Assembly: GCA_003135595.1 (NCBI GenBank)
Contig: PLCI01000131.1
Span: forward strand, 1-6,326
Direction of reading: 5' to 3'
Length of the DNA: 6,326 nucleotides
From: Acidimicrobiaceae bacterium
GTDB lineage: Bacteria > Actinomycetota > Acidimicrobiia > Acidimicrobiales > RAAP-2
Shown here: piece by piece, positions 5,801-6,326 of the stretch
How the letters are laid out: each line of letters opens with the position of its first letter
How positions within the stretch are numbered: position 1 is the stretch's first letter
The notes under the pieces: model-generated
Databases searched by the model: none
Seen by the model: only the letters and a program-made list of their open reading frames with translations
Told to the model about the DNA's origin: nothing
Program-made: the position numbers and the translations under genes

Positions 5801-6326
5801 CCGTGACCGGCGTCGCCTCCGACTTTGTCGTGCCGTTGCCGAGCTGGCCGAACTTGTTCAAACCCCAGCACTTGACGGTTCCCGCGCGAAGCAGCGCGCA
5901 GGTGTCGCCGTAGCCCGCCGCGATCTGGACGACGCCGCTCAGTCCTCGCACCGTGGTGGGCACGTGCTCGTCGTGATGCGCGCCGGTGCCGAGCTGCCCG
6001 TAGTAGTTCCAGCCCCAGCACCTGACGAGTCCCGACGCGAGCAGCGCGCAGCTGTGCTCGAATCCGAGGGCGATCGAGCGCACACCGGACAGCGCCTTCA
6101 CCGAGACGGGAAGCCGTGAGTTGGTCGTCCGCGCGTCGCCCAGCTGCCCGTACTTGTTCCAGCCCCAGCACTTCACCACGCTGGTTCGAAGGATCGCGCA
6201 GGTGTGCGCGAATCCCATCGCGATCTGGCGGGCCGACGCGAGTCCGTGTACCGCAACAGGCACTTTCGTCACTCTCGTCGTGCCGTTGCCGTCCTCGCCG
6301 TAGATGTTCCAGCCCCAGCAGCGCGC
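2874..6326 (-). CDS. Giant exported RCC1-propeller / fibronectin type III repeat protein (N-terminus outside window)
   Basis: 1150 residues are visible and the frame is open to the window edge. A GTG at 6272 falls inside an RCC1 repeat (ARCWGWNIYGEDGNG is encoded upstream of it), so it is not the start. Numbering from the edge: residues 1-325 are RCC1 repeats of about 50 aa with CWGxNxxGQLG and HTCALL motifs; 326-1099 are eight Fn3 domains of 90-98 aa (PGxPTGVSATPGNGSAxVSW, then LTNGDSYTFTVTATN); 1100-1150 are an unrecognised tail. All 29 cysteines fall in motif-linked pairs except the third residue, whose partner would be upstream, indicating an oxidising, extracytoplasmic location. Bacterial RCC1-type propellers are mostly scaffolds or binding modules, and Fn3 arrays act as spacers. 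Inference: a secreted or surface adhesion/binding protein with a propeller head on an Fn3 stalk. No LPXTG motif, C-terminal membrane helix or catalytic domain is visible, and the ligand is unknown. The name RCC1 does not imply nucleotide exchange or chromatin work here. Confidence 0.9.
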   Translation of the reverse strand, partial: ARCWGWNIYGEDGNGTTRVTKVPVAVHGLASARQIAMGFAHTCAILRTSVVKCWGWNKYGQLGDARTTNSRLPVSVKALSGVRSIALGFEHSCALLASGLVRCWGWNYYGQLGTGAHHDEHVPTTVRGLSGVVQIAAGYGDTCALLRAGTVKCWGLNKFGQLGNGTTKSEATPVTVAGLGGATSLAAGFGSTCAVLRSGAVKCWGRNQYGQLGDNTHRDQHVPVLVRGLSGATQTALGYGHTCALLRTRTVKCWGWNLDGQLGNGTYRNTPVPLGTRLGGVIQLVAGDDSACALLSLGMRSCWGSNIQGQLGNGTTVTTPIPPFTPLAPTDVTAVSRAGSAVIRWHAPPSDGLAVVTRYNVTSHPGKLVCVTSAHVCVAKFLTNGVHYRFTVTATNVLGTGFVSSPSPAVTPATRPLKPTSISAVRGNRSAQVLWHAPASDGGSRILHYRATATDLTTPANGGESCTWTSGPLQCAVLGLTNGDSYTFTVSATNAVGSSGSSGSSPAVVPADVPGQPTSVHATPGNGSAVVTWIMPSTNGGSAITSYKVTATDLTTPANGNETCTWTTGPLTCTVLALTNGDNYAFGVTASNVAGTGIPSVSSVVVPATIPGSPTGVSATRGNASAVVTWTAPASNGGSAITSYKVTATDLTTAVNGNETCTWTTGPLTCTVLLLTNGDSYTFKVTPTNSVGPGPASAASTAIVPAGSPGQPTGVSATAGNGSALVSWSAPASNGSTITSYKVTAADSTTSGNGGETCSWTTGPLSCTVSALTNGDSYTFTVTATNGAGIGLASQPSAAAVPGTTPGAPTGVSATPGNGSAHVSWSAPGSNGGSAITLYTVNAADSTTPSNGGETCTWTSGPLSCNVPGLTNGDSYRFTVTATNSAGPGGSSSPSSAVVPSTTPGAPTGVSATPSNGSAGVSWSAPGSDGGSAITAYTVTATDSTTSGNGGETCSWSTGPRTCTVSSLTNGDSYTFTVTATNSDGTGNPSSPSSAVVPATVPDPPTGVSATPAVTSAVVSWSAPGSDGGSAITAYTVTATDSTTSGNGGETCVWSTGPLTCTVSGLTTGDSYTFTVTATNSVGTSSPSSSSSPIVALIVHTVSGASYAFSGPARIVGDGRVVWVTIRLDGSLIGLGATRALIQARSVGPH
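2877..3029 (-). other. 51-residue C-terminal tail of unrecognised type
   Basis: After the last Fn3 domain the protein continues with HTVSGASYAFSG, then GDGRVVWVTIRLDGSLIGLG, and ends ARSVGPH. It has alternating hydrophobic residues suggesting several beta-strands, no cysteine, no LPXTG sorting motif and no hydrophobic helix. It does not continue the Fn3 repeat pattern. It may be a small beta domain, a retention or sorting module, or a remnant; I do not recognise it. Confidence 0.6.
3175..3273. repeat. 99-bp near-identical direct repeat, copy 1 (copy 2 at 3469-3567)
   Basis: Bases 3175-3273 match 3469-3567 with a single difference (G at 3249, C at 3543), at an offset of exactly one 294-bp Fn3 unit. 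The block encodes the part of Fn3 domains 8 and 7 from the core tryptophan strand to the first loop cysteine. Identity at synonymous as well as coding positions indicates a recent duplication or gene conversion. Confidence 0.9.
3469..3567. repeat. 99-bp near-identical direct repeat, copy 2 (copy 1 at 3175-3273)
   Basis: Partner of the block at 3175-3273; it lies in Fn3 domain 7. Flanking bases on both sides diverge clearly, so the conserved patch is shorter than the full repeat unit, as expected after a conversion event or after divergence of the flanks. Confidence 0.9.
5352..6326 (-). repeat. RCC1 beta-propeller repeats (six full blades plus closing half)
   Basis: Seven CWG motifs are coded at 6312-6320, 6162-6170, 6012-6020, 5862-5870, 5712-5720, 5562-5570 and 5415-5423. 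That is five exact 150-bp steps and one of 147 bp. Between them are six TCALL-type motifs (HTCAIL, HSCALL, DTCALL, STCAVL, HTCALL, SACALL), each followed by a C-x9-C link to the next CWG. The first visible unit has GEDGNG where all others have GQLG. RCC1 propellers usually have seven blades, so the visible set needs only a little more N-terminal sequence to close the ring. Confidence 0.92.

Noticed and set aside
5166..6119. 317-codon + strand open frame over the RCC1 region, with other long antisense frames over the Fn3 array
   Set aside because: The translation is low-complexity Arg/Ala-rich and mirrors the repeat periodicity of the real - strand gene; no independent motif or RBS was seen.
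6270..6272. GTG as the start codon of the RCC1/Fn3 gene
   Set aside because: The frame continues upstream as a clear RCC1 repeat (CWGWNIYG) to the window edge, so the start lies outside.
5352..6326. RCC1 repeats as evidence for a chromatin or Ran-type exchange factor, or eukaryotic DNA
   Set aside because: The CWGxNxxGQLG form with paired cysteines is common in bacterial exported proteins, and the Fn3 context and gene density are bacterial.

Overview
The window is GC-rich, densely coding bacterial DNA with strong G/C bias at third codon positions and long shadow frames on the opposite strands. The gene content is a classical SDR, a membrane-anchored dimethylformamidase-beta-like protein, a DUF1990 protein and a giant exported RCC1/Fn3 repeat protein. 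The Thr/Ser/Gly-rich Fn3 type with a Cys-x8-Cys loop also fits. Together these point to Actinomycetota, perhaps an acidimicrobial or related environmental lineage. The phylum is likely; anything finer is a guess, because no marker gene is present.

Layout: two genes on the + strand meet two genes on the - strand. On the + strand, the window opens inside a short-chain dehydrogenase/reductase (to 494). After 37 bp comes a 559-aa protein (532-2211) with one N-terminal membrane segment and a dimethylformamidase beta-subunit-like exported body. The two strands converge at a 10-bp gap (2212-2221), which is spanned by a GC-rich inverted repeat and probably acts as a shared transcription end. On the - strand, read right to left, a very long gene enters from beyond the right edge (6326 down to 2874). 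It is followed after 31 bp by a DUF1990 gene (2842 down to 2222), so the pair could be one operon.

The dominant object is the - strand giant, of which 1150 residues are visible. It has six complete RCC1 propeller repeats plus a closing half repeat (about 325 aa), eight Fn3 domains (about 774 aa) and a 51-residue tail of unrecognised type. Every RCC1 blade carries a C-x9-C pair and every Fn3 domain carries its own cysteine pair. No other cysteines are present, as expected of a disulfide-stapled protein working outside the cytoplasm. The Fn3 array shows recent tandem expansion: the last two domains share a 99-bp block with one mismatch.

No RNA gene, insertion sequence, CRISPR array or phage gene was seen. 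There is no intergenic stretch over 40 bp, so no full promoter can be placed. I do not see a defence or biosynthetic system. The unusual content is the architecture and evolution of the repeat protein and the divergent, membrane-anchored dimethylformamidase-like protein.
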